64,000 bases of DNA from Streptomyces sp. NBC_00154 (GTDB lineage: Bacteria; Actinomycetota; Actinomycetes; Streptomycetales; Streptomycetaceae). This document shows, in pieces, positions 55,738-63,435 of the stretch. The stretch covers positions 1,494,501 to 1,558,500 of the forward strand of contig NZ_JAPEMI010000001.1 of the NCBI RefSeq assembly GCF_026342835.1, given 5' to 3'. The first letter of the stretch is position 1; every line of letters starts with the position of its first letter. Below the pieces are notes generated by a model. It was not told where the DNA came from. It saw only the letters and a list, made by a program, of their open reading frames with translations, and did not search any database. The translations under genes and the position numbers were made by a program.

Positions 55738-56718
55738 TCAGAACAGGACCCGGGCCAGCGCCGTGCGCGCGGCGACGACGCGCGGGTCCTCCGGGCCGAT
55801 CACCTCGAACAGCTCAAGAAGGCGCAGCCGCGCCGCGTCCCGGTCGTCACCGAAATTGCGGCGCACGGTCTCGACGAGCCGCCCGAAGGCGTCCTCGATA
55901 TGGCCGCCGACCAGATCCAGATCGGCGGCGGCGATCTGCGCCGCCACATCGCCCGGCTTCTCGGCGGCGTCGTTGCGGACCTGCTGCGGGTCCATGTCCC
56001 GCACCCGGGAGAGCAGTTCGGCCTGGGCGAGACCCAGCTTGGCCTCGGTGTTGGCCGGGTCGTCGGAGAGCACGTTCTTGTACGCCTGGACGGCGCCGGC
56101 GAAGTCGTTGGCGTCCAGCGCCCGGACCGCCGCTTCGAGCAGCGCGTCGTACGGACCGGCCGGCACCTCGGCCGGGCCCTGCTCGGCTCCCTCCGGACCG
56201 GCCGCGGTCGCGTCGACCGCGATCCCGGTGAGGCCGAACCGCTCCTCGCCGACCTGGATCAGCTGGTCCAGGGTCTGCCGGATCTGGGCCTCCGGGGCCG
56301 CGCCCTGGAAGAGCGGGAGGGCCTGTCCGGCGACGACGGCGAAGACCGCCGGGATGCCCTGGATACCGAACTGCTGCATCAGCATCTGGTTGGCGTCGAC
56401 ATCGACCTTGGCCAGCAGGAAGCGGCCGTTGTACTCCTGGGCCAGCCGCTCCAGGAGCGGCCCCAACTGCTTGCACGGCTCGCACCACTCGGCCCAGAAG
56501 TCGATGACGACGGGGACCTCGGCGGAGCGCTGGAGGACGTCGCGCTCGAAGCCCGCCTCATCGACATCGATCACCAGGGCGGACGGCGGCACGGCTCCGC
56601 CGCCACCCTGCCGGGCGGTCTCGGCACGGGCCTGCTCCGCCTTCACCTTGGCCTCACCGGCCGCCTTCACCGCGGCGAGGTCGACGACGCCGCTCATGGA
56701 CATGTTCCTAGGCTGCAT
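55738..56718 (-). CDS. thioredoxin-fold protein with C-terminal TPR domain (CnoX/YbbN-like)
   Basis: A 326-residue cytoplasmic protein. ATG at 56716-56718 follows GGGAGGA by about 7 nt; an upstream in-frame extension lacks such a site. The thioredoxin domain (about 50-165) carries WCEPC in 'VVIDFWAEWCEPCKQLGPLL', not the usual WCGPC, and the cis-Pro loop 'GIQGIPAVFAV'. The C-terminal part (about 185-326) has helix pairs of a tetratricopeptide domain ('ALDANDFAGAVQAYKNVLSD'). The architecture is that of CnoX/YbbN chaperedoxins, which hold oxidatively stressed proteins for chaperonins; this role is inferred. It is divergent from tetR, sharing a region with a long TetR-type palindrome. Confidence 0.88.
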   Translation of the reverse strand: MQPRNMSMSGVVDLAAVKAAGEAKVKAEQARAETARQGGGGAVPPSALVIDVDEAGFERDVLQRSAEVPVVIDFWAEWCEPCKQLGPLLERLAQEYNGRFLLAKVDVDANQMLMQQFGIQGIPAVFAVVAGQALPLFQGAAPEAQIRQTLDQLIQVGEERFGLTGIAVDATAAGPEGAEQGPAEVPAGPYDALLEAAVRALDANDFAGAVQAYKNVLSDDPANTEAKLGLAQAELLSRVRDMDPQQVRNDAAEKPGDVAAQIAAADLDLVGGHIEDAFGRLVETVRRNFGDDRDAARLRLLELFEVIGPEDPRVVAARTALARVLF

Positions 56719-56917
56719 ACGTACATCCTCCCCCCTTGGCACGCCGTTGCGGAAAGCGATCCGGGAACCGCATCCGTCCGTGGCTCCCGCCGGCATGCGG
56801 GGCGCACGGACATCCACGGTCCGAGAGCCCGCGAAGGGCCCTTTTTCCTGCCGGGTCCCCACCCGGCGCATGTGGCTGTCGTTCGCTCGTGGCGCAGCAA
56901 CGGCACGGCCGTCGTCC

Positions 56918-56940
56918 TTACGCTACGACCCGTAGCGTAA
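56918..56940. promoter_or_regulatory. long TetR-type operator palindrome
   Basis: Perfect 10-bp arms TTACGCTACG (56918-56927) and CGTAGCGTAA (56931-56940) with a 3-nt centre. It lies 96 bp upstream of tetR and 200 bp upstream of the divergent thioredoxin-TPR gene. Its size and symmetry fit binding by the adjacent TetR dimer pair. Confidence 0.75.
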
Positions 56941-57023
56941 CTGTCCCGCCCCCCTCATGCACAAGAGTGTTCGGTGATCTGTCTCACGACGAACGGGAAC
57001 GGCTTGTTCTCGCTACTGGCGGG

Positions 57024-57029
57024 TATGGT
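57024..57029 (+). promoter_or_regulatory. -10 box of tetR (leaderless)
   Basis: TATGGT lies 6 nt before the ATG at 57036, identical in sequence and distance to the box before the ABC gene at 12974. No ribosome site and no good -35. Confidence 0.4.
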
Positions 57030-57035
57030 CACGGG

Positions 57036-57665
57036 ATGCTGAGCCACGGCCACCCCAAACCGGCCCGAACGGGACGACCGCGCAACGCCGCGGCCGATGA
57101 GGCGATCCTGGAAGCCTGCCGGGCCTCGCTGGTCGACCTCGGCTGGTCGAAGCTGACGATGGGTGATGTGGCCACACGGGCCGGGGTCGCCAAGACGACC
57201 CTCTACCGTCGCTGGGCCGGAAAGAACGAACTGGTCGTCGACGCCGTCGCGGTCCTCTTCGACGAGCTAGAACTGCCTGATCTGGGCAGCCTGTCGGCCG
57301 ATGTGCAGGGCGTGGTGCTGCAGTTCGCCGCGCTGCTGGAGCGCCCGGAGACGAGGACCGCACTGATGGCCGTCGTCGCCGAGTCGACCCGCGACGAGGC
57401 GCTGCGGGCCCGGATCCGCGACTCGATCGTGGACAGGCAGAAGCGCCTCGTGCTGCTGGGACGGCAACGGGCGCAGCAGCGCGGCGAGTTGCCCGTCGAG
57501 ACGGACGAGGCGACGGCGGCCATGACGGCCGACCTGATCTTCGATGTGATCGCCGGTGCGGTCGTGCACCGGGCGCTGGTGAGCGCCGAGCCCGTCGACG
57601 AGGACTGGGCCCGGCGCTTCACCGTTCTGCTGCTCGCGGGACTGGGCGCGGCGGCCGCCACGTAA
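57036..57665 (+). CDS. TetR-family transcriptional regulator
   Basis: A 209-residue repressor. Helix-turn-helix at about 25-65 ('LGWSKLTMGDVATRAGVAKTTLYRRWAGKNELVVDAV', of which VAKTTLYRRW is the recognition helix region), then an all-helical ligand domain ending 'FTVLLLAGLGAAAAT'. It converges on icmA, whose stop is 28 bp beyond. A long palindrome upstream (56918-56940) is the likely autoregulatory site. Whether it also controls icmA or the thioredoxin-TPR gene is not shown; the icmA palindrome has a different core. The ligand is unknown, perhaps an acyl-CoA given the neighbour. Confidence 0.9.
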   Translation: MLSHGHPKPARTGRPRNAAADEAILEACRASLVDLGWSKLTMGDVATRAGVAKTTLYRRWAGKNELVVDAVAVLFDELELPDLGSLSADVQGVVLQFAALLERPETRTALMAVVAESTRDEALRARIRDSIVDRQKRLVLLGRQRAQQRGELPVETDEATAAMTADLIFDVIAGAVVHRALVSAEPVDEDWARRFTVLLLAGLGAAAAT

Positions 57666-57692
57666 CGCGGGGCCGCCGGCCGTGCGCCCCCG

Positions 57693-59393
57693 TCAGAAGC
57701 CGGGCGGCTCGGTGTATGTGCCCCACTCGTCGCGCAGGACCCCGCAGATCTCACCGAGCGTCGCCTCGGCCCGTACCGCTTCGAGCATCGGTCCGATCAT
57801 GTTCGAGCCGTCGCGCGCGGCGGACAGCATCGCGTCCAGTGAGGCGCGGACCCGGGCGTCGTCACGGGCGGCCTTGCGGCCGACGAGCTCGCGGACCTGC
57901 TCGCGCTCGACCTCGTGGCTGACCCGCAGGATCTCCAGGTCGCCGGTGACCGAGCCGTGGTGGACATTGACGCCCACGACCCGCTTGTCGCCCTTCTCCA
58001 GCGACTGCTGGTACTGGAAGGCGGACTCGGCGATCTCGCCGGTGAACCAGCCGTCCTCGATCCCGCGCAGGATGCCGGAGGTCATCGGCCCGATGGGGTG
58101 CTGCCCGTCCGGGTGCGCCCTGGTGCCGCGCTCCTTGATCTGGTCGAAGATCTTCTCGGCGTCGGCCTCGATCCGGTCGGTGAGCTGCTCGACGTACCAG
58201 GAGCCGCCCAGCGGGTCCGCCACATTGGCGACACCGGTCTCCTCCATCAGCACCTGCTGGGTGCGCAGCGCGATCTCGGCGGCCTGCTCGGAGGGGAGCG
58301 CGAGGGTCTCGTCGAGGGCGTTGGTGTGCAGCGAGTTGGTGCCGCCGAGGACGGCGGACAGTGCCTCGACCGCGGTCCGTACGACGTTGTTGTACGGCTG
58401 CTGGGCGGTGAGGGAGACCCCGGCGGTCTGGGTGTGGAAGCGGAGCCACTGCGCCTTGTCGGTCTTCGCCCCGTACACCTCCTTCATCCAACGGGCCCAG
58501 ATCCGGCGGGCGGCGCGGAACTTGGCGATCTCCTCGAAGAAGTCGAGGTGCGCGTCGAAGAAGAAGGAGAGCCCGGGGGCGAAGGTGTCGACGTCGAGCC
58601 CGCGGGAGAGGCCGAGTTCCACGTAGCCGAAGCCGTCGGCGAGGGTGTAAGCGAGCTCCTGCGCGGCCGTCGCCCCGGCCTCGCGGATGTGGTAGCCGGA
58701 GACCGAGAGCGGCTTGTACGCGGGGATGGCGGCGGCGCAGTGCTCCATCAGGTCGCCGATCAGACGCAGATGGGGCTCGGGCTGGAAGAGCCACTCCTTC
58801 TGCGCGATGTACTCCTTGAAGATGTCGGTCTGGAGCGTGCCGTTGAGCACCCCAGGGTCGACGCCCTGGCGCTCGGCGGCGACCAGGTACATGCAGAAGA
58901 CGGGGACGGCGGGGCCGCTGATCGTCATGGACGTCGTGACGTCGCCGAGCGGGATGTCCTTGAAGAGGACCTCCATGTCGGCGGCGGAGTCGATGGCGAC
59001 ACCGCAGTGCCCGACCTCGCCGAGCGAGCGCGGCTCGTCGGAGTCGCGGCCCATCAGCGTCGGCATGTCGAAGGCGACGCTGAGCCCGCCGCCGCCCGCG
59101 GCGAGGATCATCTTGTACCGCTCGTTGGTCTGCTCGGCGTTGCCGAAGCCGGCGAACTGGCGGATGGTCCAGGTGCGGCCGCGGTAGCCGGTCGGATAGA
59201 GGCCCCGGGTGAAGGGGTACTCACCCGGCCAGCCGATCCGCTCGAAGCCCTCGTAGGTGTCCCCGGGCCGGGGCCCGTACGCGGGCTCGACCGGGTCCCC
59301 GGAGAGCGTGGTGAAGTCCGCGTCACGCTTGCGGGCCTTGTCGTAACGGGCCTGCCAGCGTCGGCGGCCTTCCTCGATCGCGTCAGCGTCCAT
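57693..59393 (-). CDS. icmA: isobutyryl-CoA mutase large subunit
   Basis: A 566-residue adenosylcobalamin-dependent mutase subunit interconverting isobutyryl-CoA and n-butyryl-CoA, supplying butyryl units and handling valine breakdown. It has the acyl-CoA-binding TIM barrel ('[20 protein letters not shown]', '[20 protein letters not shown]') but no C-terminal B12 domain, matching the split IcmA form; the small subunit is not in this window. Phe80 (RQFAGF) and Gln198 (EYIAQKE) occupy the positions that distinguish IcmA from methylmalonyl-CoA mutase, which has Tyr and Arg. ATG at 59393 is 6 nt from a -10 box and has no ribosome site. The promoter contains a perfect 24-bp palindrome. Confidence 0.95.
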   Translation of the reverse strand: MDADAIEEGRRRWQARYDKARKRDADFTTLSGDPVEPAYGPRPGDTYEGFERIGWPGEYPFTRGLYPTGYRGRTWTIRQFAGFGNAEQTNERYKMILAAGGGGLSVAFDMPTLMGRDSDEPRSLGEVGHCGVAIDSAADMEVLFKDIPLGDVTTSMTISGPAVPVFCMYLVAAERQGVDPGVLNGTLQTDIFKEYIAQKEWLFQPEPHLRLIGDLMEHCAAAIPAYKPLSVSGYHIREAGATAAQELAYTLADGFGYVELGLSRGLDVDTFAPGLSFFFDAHLDFFEEIAKFRAARRIWARWMKEVYGAKTDKAQWLRFHTQTAGVSLTAQQPYNNVVRTAVEALSAVLGGTNSLHTNALDETLALPSEQAAEIALRTQQVLMEETGVANVADPLGGSWYVEQLTDRIEADAEKIFDQIKERGTRAHPDGQHPIGPMTSGILRGIEDGWFTGEIAESAFQYQQSLEKGDKRVVGVNVHHGSVTGDLEILRVSHEVEREQVRELVGRKAARDDARVRASLDAMLSAARDGSNMIGPMLEAVRAEATLGEICGVLRDEWGTYTEPPGF

Positions 59394-59399
59394 GGAACC

Positions 59400-59429
59400 A
59401 ATTTACTAGGACGTCCTAGTAAATGTCGA
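59400..59429 (-). promoter_or_regulatory. icmA promoter with 24-bp palindromic operator in the spacer
   Basis: Minus strand: -35 TCGACA (59429-59424), 18-bp spacer, -10 TAAATT (59405-59400), then 6 nt to the icmA ATG. The palindrome occupies 59401-59424: half-site ATTTACTAGGAC repeated as its exact complement. It fills the spacer and touches both boxes, so any bound protein would block or reshape the promoter. The message would be leaderless. Confidence 0.8.
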
Positions 59430-59477
59430 TGACAAACCGCCCGGCGCTTTGCGCGGGGCGGTTCGGGTGGGGCCGGG

Positions 59478-59810
59478 TCAGACCTTGGCGGTCACCGGGG
59501 AGCCGTCCGCGATCAGCGGCTCGACCTCCTGCACCACCTTGCGCTCGACGAAGAACGCGGCGGTCGGGATCGTGCCGGAGATCAGTACCCAGAGGAGCTT
59601 GCCCATCGGCCACTTCGCCTTGGAACCCAGGTCGAAGGCGAAGATCAGGTAGATGATGTACAGCACACCGTGGATCTGGGAGACGACGAGCGTCAGACCC
59701 TCACCGGTGTCGAAGCCGTACTTGAAGACCATGCAGGTGCAGAGCACCAGCAACATGACGGCGGTGACGTAGGCCATCACCCGATACCGGGTCAGCACAC
59801 TGCGTTTCAT
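59478..59810 (-). CDS. DUF3817 membrane protein (first paralogue)
   Basis: A 110-residue protein with three hydrophobic segments (about 8-28, 42-62, 70-92). The block 'GLTLVVSQIHGVLYIIYLIF' followed by 'FDLGSKAKWPMGKLLWVLIS' is the DUF3817 hallmark. Function is unknown. ATG at 59810 has no ribosome site but a -10-like TAGGCT 7 nt upstream. It stands between icmA and the marR-MFS pair on the same strand. A second DUF3817 protein is encoded at 62880-63230. Confidence 0.88.
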   Translation of the reverse strand: MKRSVLTRYRVMAYVTAVMLLVLCTCMVFKYGFDTGEGLTLVVSQIHGVLYIIYLIFAFDLGSKAKWPMGKLLWVLISGTIPTAAFFVERKVVQEVEPLIADGSPVTAKV

Positions 59811-59817
59811 GGCAACG

Positions 59818-59823
59818 AGCCTA
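59818..59823 (-). promoter_or_regulatory. -10 box of the first DUF3817 gene (leaderless)
   Basis: TAGGCT on the minus strand (59823-59818), 7 nt from the ATG. A TTCAAG element about 19 bp upstream may be the -35. Confidence 0.45.
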
Positions 59824-59908
59824 ACCGGGCAGCCGGGGGGATCTTGAAGCGGGCCGGGGGTCGTGCGTGCCGGACCCCGCGAGCCCGGCAGGCCCCGAAG
59901 GAAAGACC

Positions 59909-60418
59909 CTAGTGCTCTTCGAAGTCGTGGGCCGCGATCCGCAGCGGACGCAGCATGGCGAAGATCTCCGCGCACTCCTCGGCGTCGTACACCCCGAGTC
60001 CGAACTCCATGTCCACCAGGTCCCGGGTGGCCGCCTCGACCACCTCGCGGCCCTTCTCGGTGATGGAGGCGAGCGTGCCGCGACCGTCGTTCGGGTTGGG
60101 CCGCTTGGCGACCAGGCCGGACCTGACCAGCCGGTCCACCGTGTTCGTGACGGAGGTGGGGTGCACCATCAACCGCTCGCCGATCTTGGACATCGGCAGC
60201 TCGCCCGCCTTGGAGAAGGTGAGCAGCACCAGCGCCTCGTACCGCGCGAAGGTCAGCCCGTACGGTCTGACGACCGCGTCGACCTCGCCGAGCAGGATCT
60301 GCTGCGCACGCATGATCGAGGTGATCGCCCCCATCGCGGGGACCGGACCCCAGCGCTGCTGCCAGAGTTCGTCGGCGCGGGCGATGGGATCGAACGGGAG
60401 ACTGAGCGGCTTCGGCAC
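59909..60418 (-). CDS. MarR-family transcriptional regulator
   Basis: A 169-residue winged helix-turn-helix regulator. 'GLTFARYEALVLLTFSKAGE' and 'LPMSKIGERLMVHPTSVTNTVDRLVRSGLV' give the DNA-binding core (helix HPTSVTNTVDRL), and 'RPNPNDGRGTLASITEKGRE' the wing with the conserved Asp-Gly-Arg. It lies 10 bp after the MFS stop on the same strand, so the two form a transporter-regulator operon. GTG at 60418 is chosen; an in-frame GTG at 60436 would overlap the MFS end. The usual role would be repressing the exporter until an aromatic ligand binds. Confidence 0.9.
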   Translation of the reverse strand: MPKPLSLPFDPIARADELWQQRWGPVPAMGAITSIMRAQQILLGEVDAVVRPYGLTFARYEALVLLTFSKAGELPMSKIGERLMVHPTSVTNTVDRLVRSGLVAKRPNPNDGRGTLASITEKGREVVEAATRDLVDMEFGLGVYDAEECAEIFAMLRPLRIAAHDFEEH

Positions 60419-60428
60419 GGCACCGACC

Positions 60429-61793
60429 TTACCCACTGGTCATATGCTGGTCAGCCCCGTCTCGTACTTCGGTCCGGCCACCGTCCACAGGTGCGGTCGC
60501 GCGTGCGGTTCTGCTGACCTCGCGGACGAGCAGAAGGGTGCAGACGACGCCGATCGCCCCGGAGCCGGCGACCACCCGGTGCACGGGGAGGAACTCGGCG
60601 GCCAGGCCGGCGAGGGCCATGCCGATGCCCTGGACCGTCATCAGTCCTGCGGTGAGCAGGGTCATGGCCCGGCCCCGCAGCTCCTCCGGGACGGCGTCGA
60701 CGAACCACTGGTCGAGGCCGATGATGTACGCCGCACCCACCCCGGCCAGCGCGAGCGCCACCAGGGTCAGGACCGTGCCGGGGCGGAGCCCGTACAGCAG
60801 GAGCGGCAGCAGGCCGACAGCGGCGACCGGCAGCACGATCCGGGAGCGGATGCGCGGGGCCAGCACGGCGCCCGCGTACAGCTCGGCGGCGATGTGCCCG
60901 ACCGGCATCGCGCACATCAGCAGCCCCAGGGCGGCCGGACCGAGGCCGATCTCGTCCGCGTACGGGGCGGCGAGCGCCTCCGGTGCGACGACGAACAGCG
61001 CGGGTACCCAGAAGAGCAGCATCAGCGCGCGGATCCTGCGGTCGGCGAGGACGATGCGGGCCCCGGCAAGTGATTCCTTGAGCAGCGCGCCGCCGCGGTC
61101 GCCGCCGGTCCTGGCGGGCCGGTTGCGGGTGCCGAAGCGGAGCAGGGCAGCCGAGCAGAGGAACGTCCCGACAGTGATCGTGATCGCCCCGCGCGCGGAC
61201 AGCGCGGCAAGCAGCACACCGCCCACGCCGAAACCGATCAGCAGCGCGCTCTGCGAGACGATCCGCAGCAGCGAGCGGCCCAGTACGTAGAGGTCGCCCT
61301 CGCCGAGGATGTCGGTGAGCGCGGCCATCCGCGTCCCGGTGAAGACGGGCGACACGGAGGCGACGAGACAGCGCAGCGCGAGGAGCCCGCCGACCGGGGT
61401 GCCCGGCAGCACCATGACGGCGACGCAGCCCGCGCAGATCAGATCGCAGGTGACAAGAACCCGGCGGGCCGGGTAGCGGTCGGCGACCCCGGCGAAGAGG
61501 GTGCCGCCGACGAGGTACGGCAGGAAACCGAGCGCGAAGGTGAGGGCGCTGAGCAGGGGCGAGCCGGTGAGGTCGTAGACGAGGACGGTGAGCGCGAGCT
61601 CGCTGACCACGACGCCGAGGAGGGAGAGCAGATGGGCGGCGAAGACGGCCCGGAACTCCCGCACGGCGAAGACGGCACGGTAACCGCGAGGGGTGCGCTC
61701 CGGGGACGCGGCGGGGGCCCGGTCCCGGAGCGCGGGCGACGGCTTCGGGTCAATGGGGTCGGCGCGCTCCGGGGAAGGGGCCGAGTCGGGCAC
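60429..61793 (-). CDS. MFS exporter
   Basis: A 454-residue transporter with 12 predicted hydrophobic segments starting at about residue 45 ('EFRAVFAAHLLSLLGVVVSELALTVLVY'). The segment 'LSALTFALGFLPYLVGGTLFAGVADRYPARRVLV' contains the MFS loop 2-3 motif (GxxaDRyxxRR). GTG at 61793 is the most upstream plausible start; no ribosome site is visible, and the codons before it run antisense into the truncated regulator gene, so the true start is uncertain. Related exporters usually sit divergent from a full-length DUF5937 ArsR regulator with an intergenic region between them. Here the two coding regions overlap by ~40 bp, which suggests a deletion. Confidence 0.88.
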   Translation of the reverse strand: MPDSAPSPERADPIDPKPSPALRDRAPAASPERTPRGYRAVFAVREFRAVFAAHLLSLLGVVVSELALTVLVYDLTGSPLLSALTFALGFLPYLVGGTLFAGVADRYPARRVLVTCDLICAGCVAVMVLPGTPVGGLLALRCLVASVSPVFTGTRMAALTDILGEGDLYVLGRSLLRIVSQSALLIGFGVGGVLLAALSARGAITITVGTFLCSAALLRFGTRNRPARTGGDRGGALLKESLAGARIVLADRRIRALMLLFWVPALFVVAPEALAAPYADEIGLGPAALGLLMCAMPVGHIAAELYAGAVLAPRIRSRIVLPVAAVGLLPLLLYGLRPGTVLTLVALALAGVGAAYIIGLDQWFVDAVPEELRGRAMTLLTAGLMTVQGIGMALAGLAAEFLPVHRVVAGSGAIGVVCTLLLVREVSRTARATAPVDGGRTEVRDGADQHMTSG

Positions 61794-62532
61794 CGGAGAT
61801 CGCCGGCGTACGCGCCATCGACCCCGGCTCATCCGCGAGGACCTGGCCCTGACGCTCGCCGACCAGCCGGGTGCGCTGGACTCCCCTGCCGGACAGGCGC
61901 TGCTCGCCGATCCTGCGCGGACGCTGCACGAGCTGGCCGCACTGCTGGAACAGGCCTGGCGGACCCTGGTCGAGCCGGACTGGCCGCGGCTGCGCGCGTT
62001 GCTGGAGGCGGACATCGCGTACCACTCGCGCCGGCTCGCCGAGGTCGGCTTCGCGCGGTTGCTCGGCGAGCTGAGCCCCCAGCTCAGGTGGACGGACTCG
62101 ACCCTCACGCTGGTCGGGATGAAGGGCCGGCACTCCCGGGTGCTCGGCGGGCAGGGCCTCGTTCTGATGCCGAGCGTGTTCGCCTGGCCGGATGTGGTCA
62201 GCGGGTACGAACCGCCCTGGCTGCCCGCGGTGATCTATCCCGCGCGCGGGATCGGCGGGCTGTGGACGGAGCCCGCCGACCGTACGCCGCAGACGCTCGC
62301 CCGGCTGCTCGGCCGGGCGCGCGCCGACGTGCTGTGTGTGCTCGACGAACCGGCCGGGACGAGCGCCCTCGCCCACCGGCTGGGCCTCGCGCCGTCCTCC
62401 GTGTCGGCCCATCTGTCGGTGCTGCGGGCGGCGGGGCTGCTGACGTCACGGCGGTACGGACATCAGGTGCTGTACGAGCGCACGCCGCTCGGGATCGCAC
62501 TCGCGGTGACATCCGGGGCGGGCACCACCTGA
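61753..62532 (+). pseudogene. 5'-truncated ArsR/DUF5937-type regulator
   Basis: The region from about 61830 to 62532 encodes the central and C-terminal part of a DUF5937 ArsR-like regulator: 'LADQPGALDSPAGQALLADP', 'LVEPDWPRLRALLEADIAYHSRRLAEVGF' and the C-terminal winged helix 'GTSALAHRLGLAPSSVSAHL'. From memory, intact relatives are about 320-350 residues and begin with a DUF5937 segment (RFAVSPLWE-type motif). That N-terminal ~100 residues are absent in all frames upstream, where the DNA instead codes for the N-terminus of the opposite MFS gene. The ATG at 61753 would give a 259-residue protein with an unrelated Arg/Gly/Ser-rich start. It may still be expressed, since the DNA-binding domain is intact. 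I call it truncated with moderate confidence. Confidence 0.6.
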
Positions 62533-62577
62533 CGACGAACCCCCACGCCGTGCGGCGCGGGGGTTCGTCAGGTGGTG
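62523..62577. terminator. long hairpin between regulator remnant and thiamine-binding gene
   Basis: CACCACCTGA (62523-62532), CGAACCCCC and CGCCG pair with CGGCG, GGGGGTTCG and TCAGGTGGTG (ending 62577), with a 3-nt bulge. The left arm overlaps the regulator's stop codon. It lies between convergent genes. Confidence 0.85.
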
Positions 62578-62589
62578 CGGCGGCAGGTG

Positions 62590-62883
62590 TCAGTCCGCGA
62601 GGTACCGCTCGACCGTCTCGACCTTGGAGGTCAGGCCGTCGGTGACGCCGGGGCGGATGTCGGCCTTCAGTACGAGGGAGACACGTCCGGCGCGGGCCTC
62701 GACGGCCGCGACGGCCCGCTTGACGACGTCCATGACCTCGTCCCACTCACCCTCGACGGAGGTGAACATGGCATCCGTGCGGTTGGGCAGTCCGGACTCG
62801 CGGACGACCCGGACGGCGTCGGCGACGTACTCGCCGACATCCTCACCGACACCCAGCGGACTGACGGAGAAGGCGACGATCAT
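62590..62883 (-). CDS. MTH1187-family thiamine-binding protein
   Basis: A 97-residue protein of the MTH1187/YkoF-like fold ('[20 protein letters not shown]', '[20 protein letters not shown]', '[20 protein letters not shown]'). Members form tetramers and bind thiamine or its relatives. The ATG at 62883 overlaps the stop of the upstream DUF3817 gene (ATGA, 62880-62883), so the two are co-translated. The physiological role in actinobacteria is not established; linkage to a DUF3817 membrane protein suggests a membrane-associated function. Confidence 0.85.
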   Translation of the reverse strand: MIVAFSVSPLGVGEDVGEYVADAVRVVRESGLPNRTDAMFTSVEGEWDEVMDVVKRAVAAVEARAGRVSLVLKADIRPGVTDGLTSKVETVERYLAD

Positions 62884-63230
62884 GCGCCGACCACGCCTTC
62901 CCGGCGGGCGCGGGCGGCGATGACGCCGTCGGCCTCGTAGCGCTTCAGCACCTTGTCGCCGTACAGCCCGCCGAACGGGAGCAGCGCCAGCAGGAAGAAG
63001 AACGCGACACGCTTGAACGGCCACTTGGTCTTGGACCACACGTCCAGCAGCAGGACGGCGTAGATCACGAAGAGGACGCCGTGCAGCGCGCCGAGCGGCT
63101 TCATCAGGAAGTCGATGTCCGAGACACGGCTGAGGATCGAGCCAAAGATGATCAGCGCCGGGAAGGAGAGCGCCTCGGGAATCGAGATGAGGCGCAGCCG
63201 GTGCAGGGCGGTGGCGGTCTTGATGTCCAC
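62880..63230 (-). CDS. DUF3817 membrane protein (second paralogue)
   Basis: A 116-residue protein with three hydrophobic segments and the DUF3817 blocks '[20 protein letters not shown]' and '[20 protein letters not shown]'. GTG at 63228-63230 follows AAGGTG by 6 nt; an upstream in-frame ATG at 63311 lacks such a site. It is co-translated with the thiamine-binding protein. Its paralogue at 59478-59810 shares the HGVLY/F-x-IY and K-KWP motifs, so the family is duplicated within 3 kb. Confidence 0.88.
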   Translation of the reverse strand: MDIKTATALHRLRLISIPEALSFPALIIFGSILSRVSDIDFLMKPLGALHGVLFVIYAVLLLDVWSKTKWPFKRVAFFFLLALLPFGGLYGDKVLKRYEADGVIAARARREGVVGA

Positions 63231-63423
63231 GAGGGCACCTTCGGTGGGAGGGTCGTGACGGCTTGTGAATGCAGGCACAAGCATCCCCCATTGTGACATC
63301 GCGCCCCACATGCCCCGGGGGCGGGGGGCGGCACCCGCCGCGGGGCACGTATCAACACATATCAGGGTCGATTCAGGGGCCGGATAGGTCCATGGGCCCT
63401 GTCCGGCCCCTGGCCCGGGCCGC

Positions 63424-63429
63424 TAACGT
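63424..63429 (+). promoter_or_regulatory. -10 box of the AIM24 gene (leaderless)
   Basis: TAACGT lies 6 nt before the GTG at 63436, with no ribosome site. Confidence 0.4.
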
Positions 63430-63435
63430 CACCCC

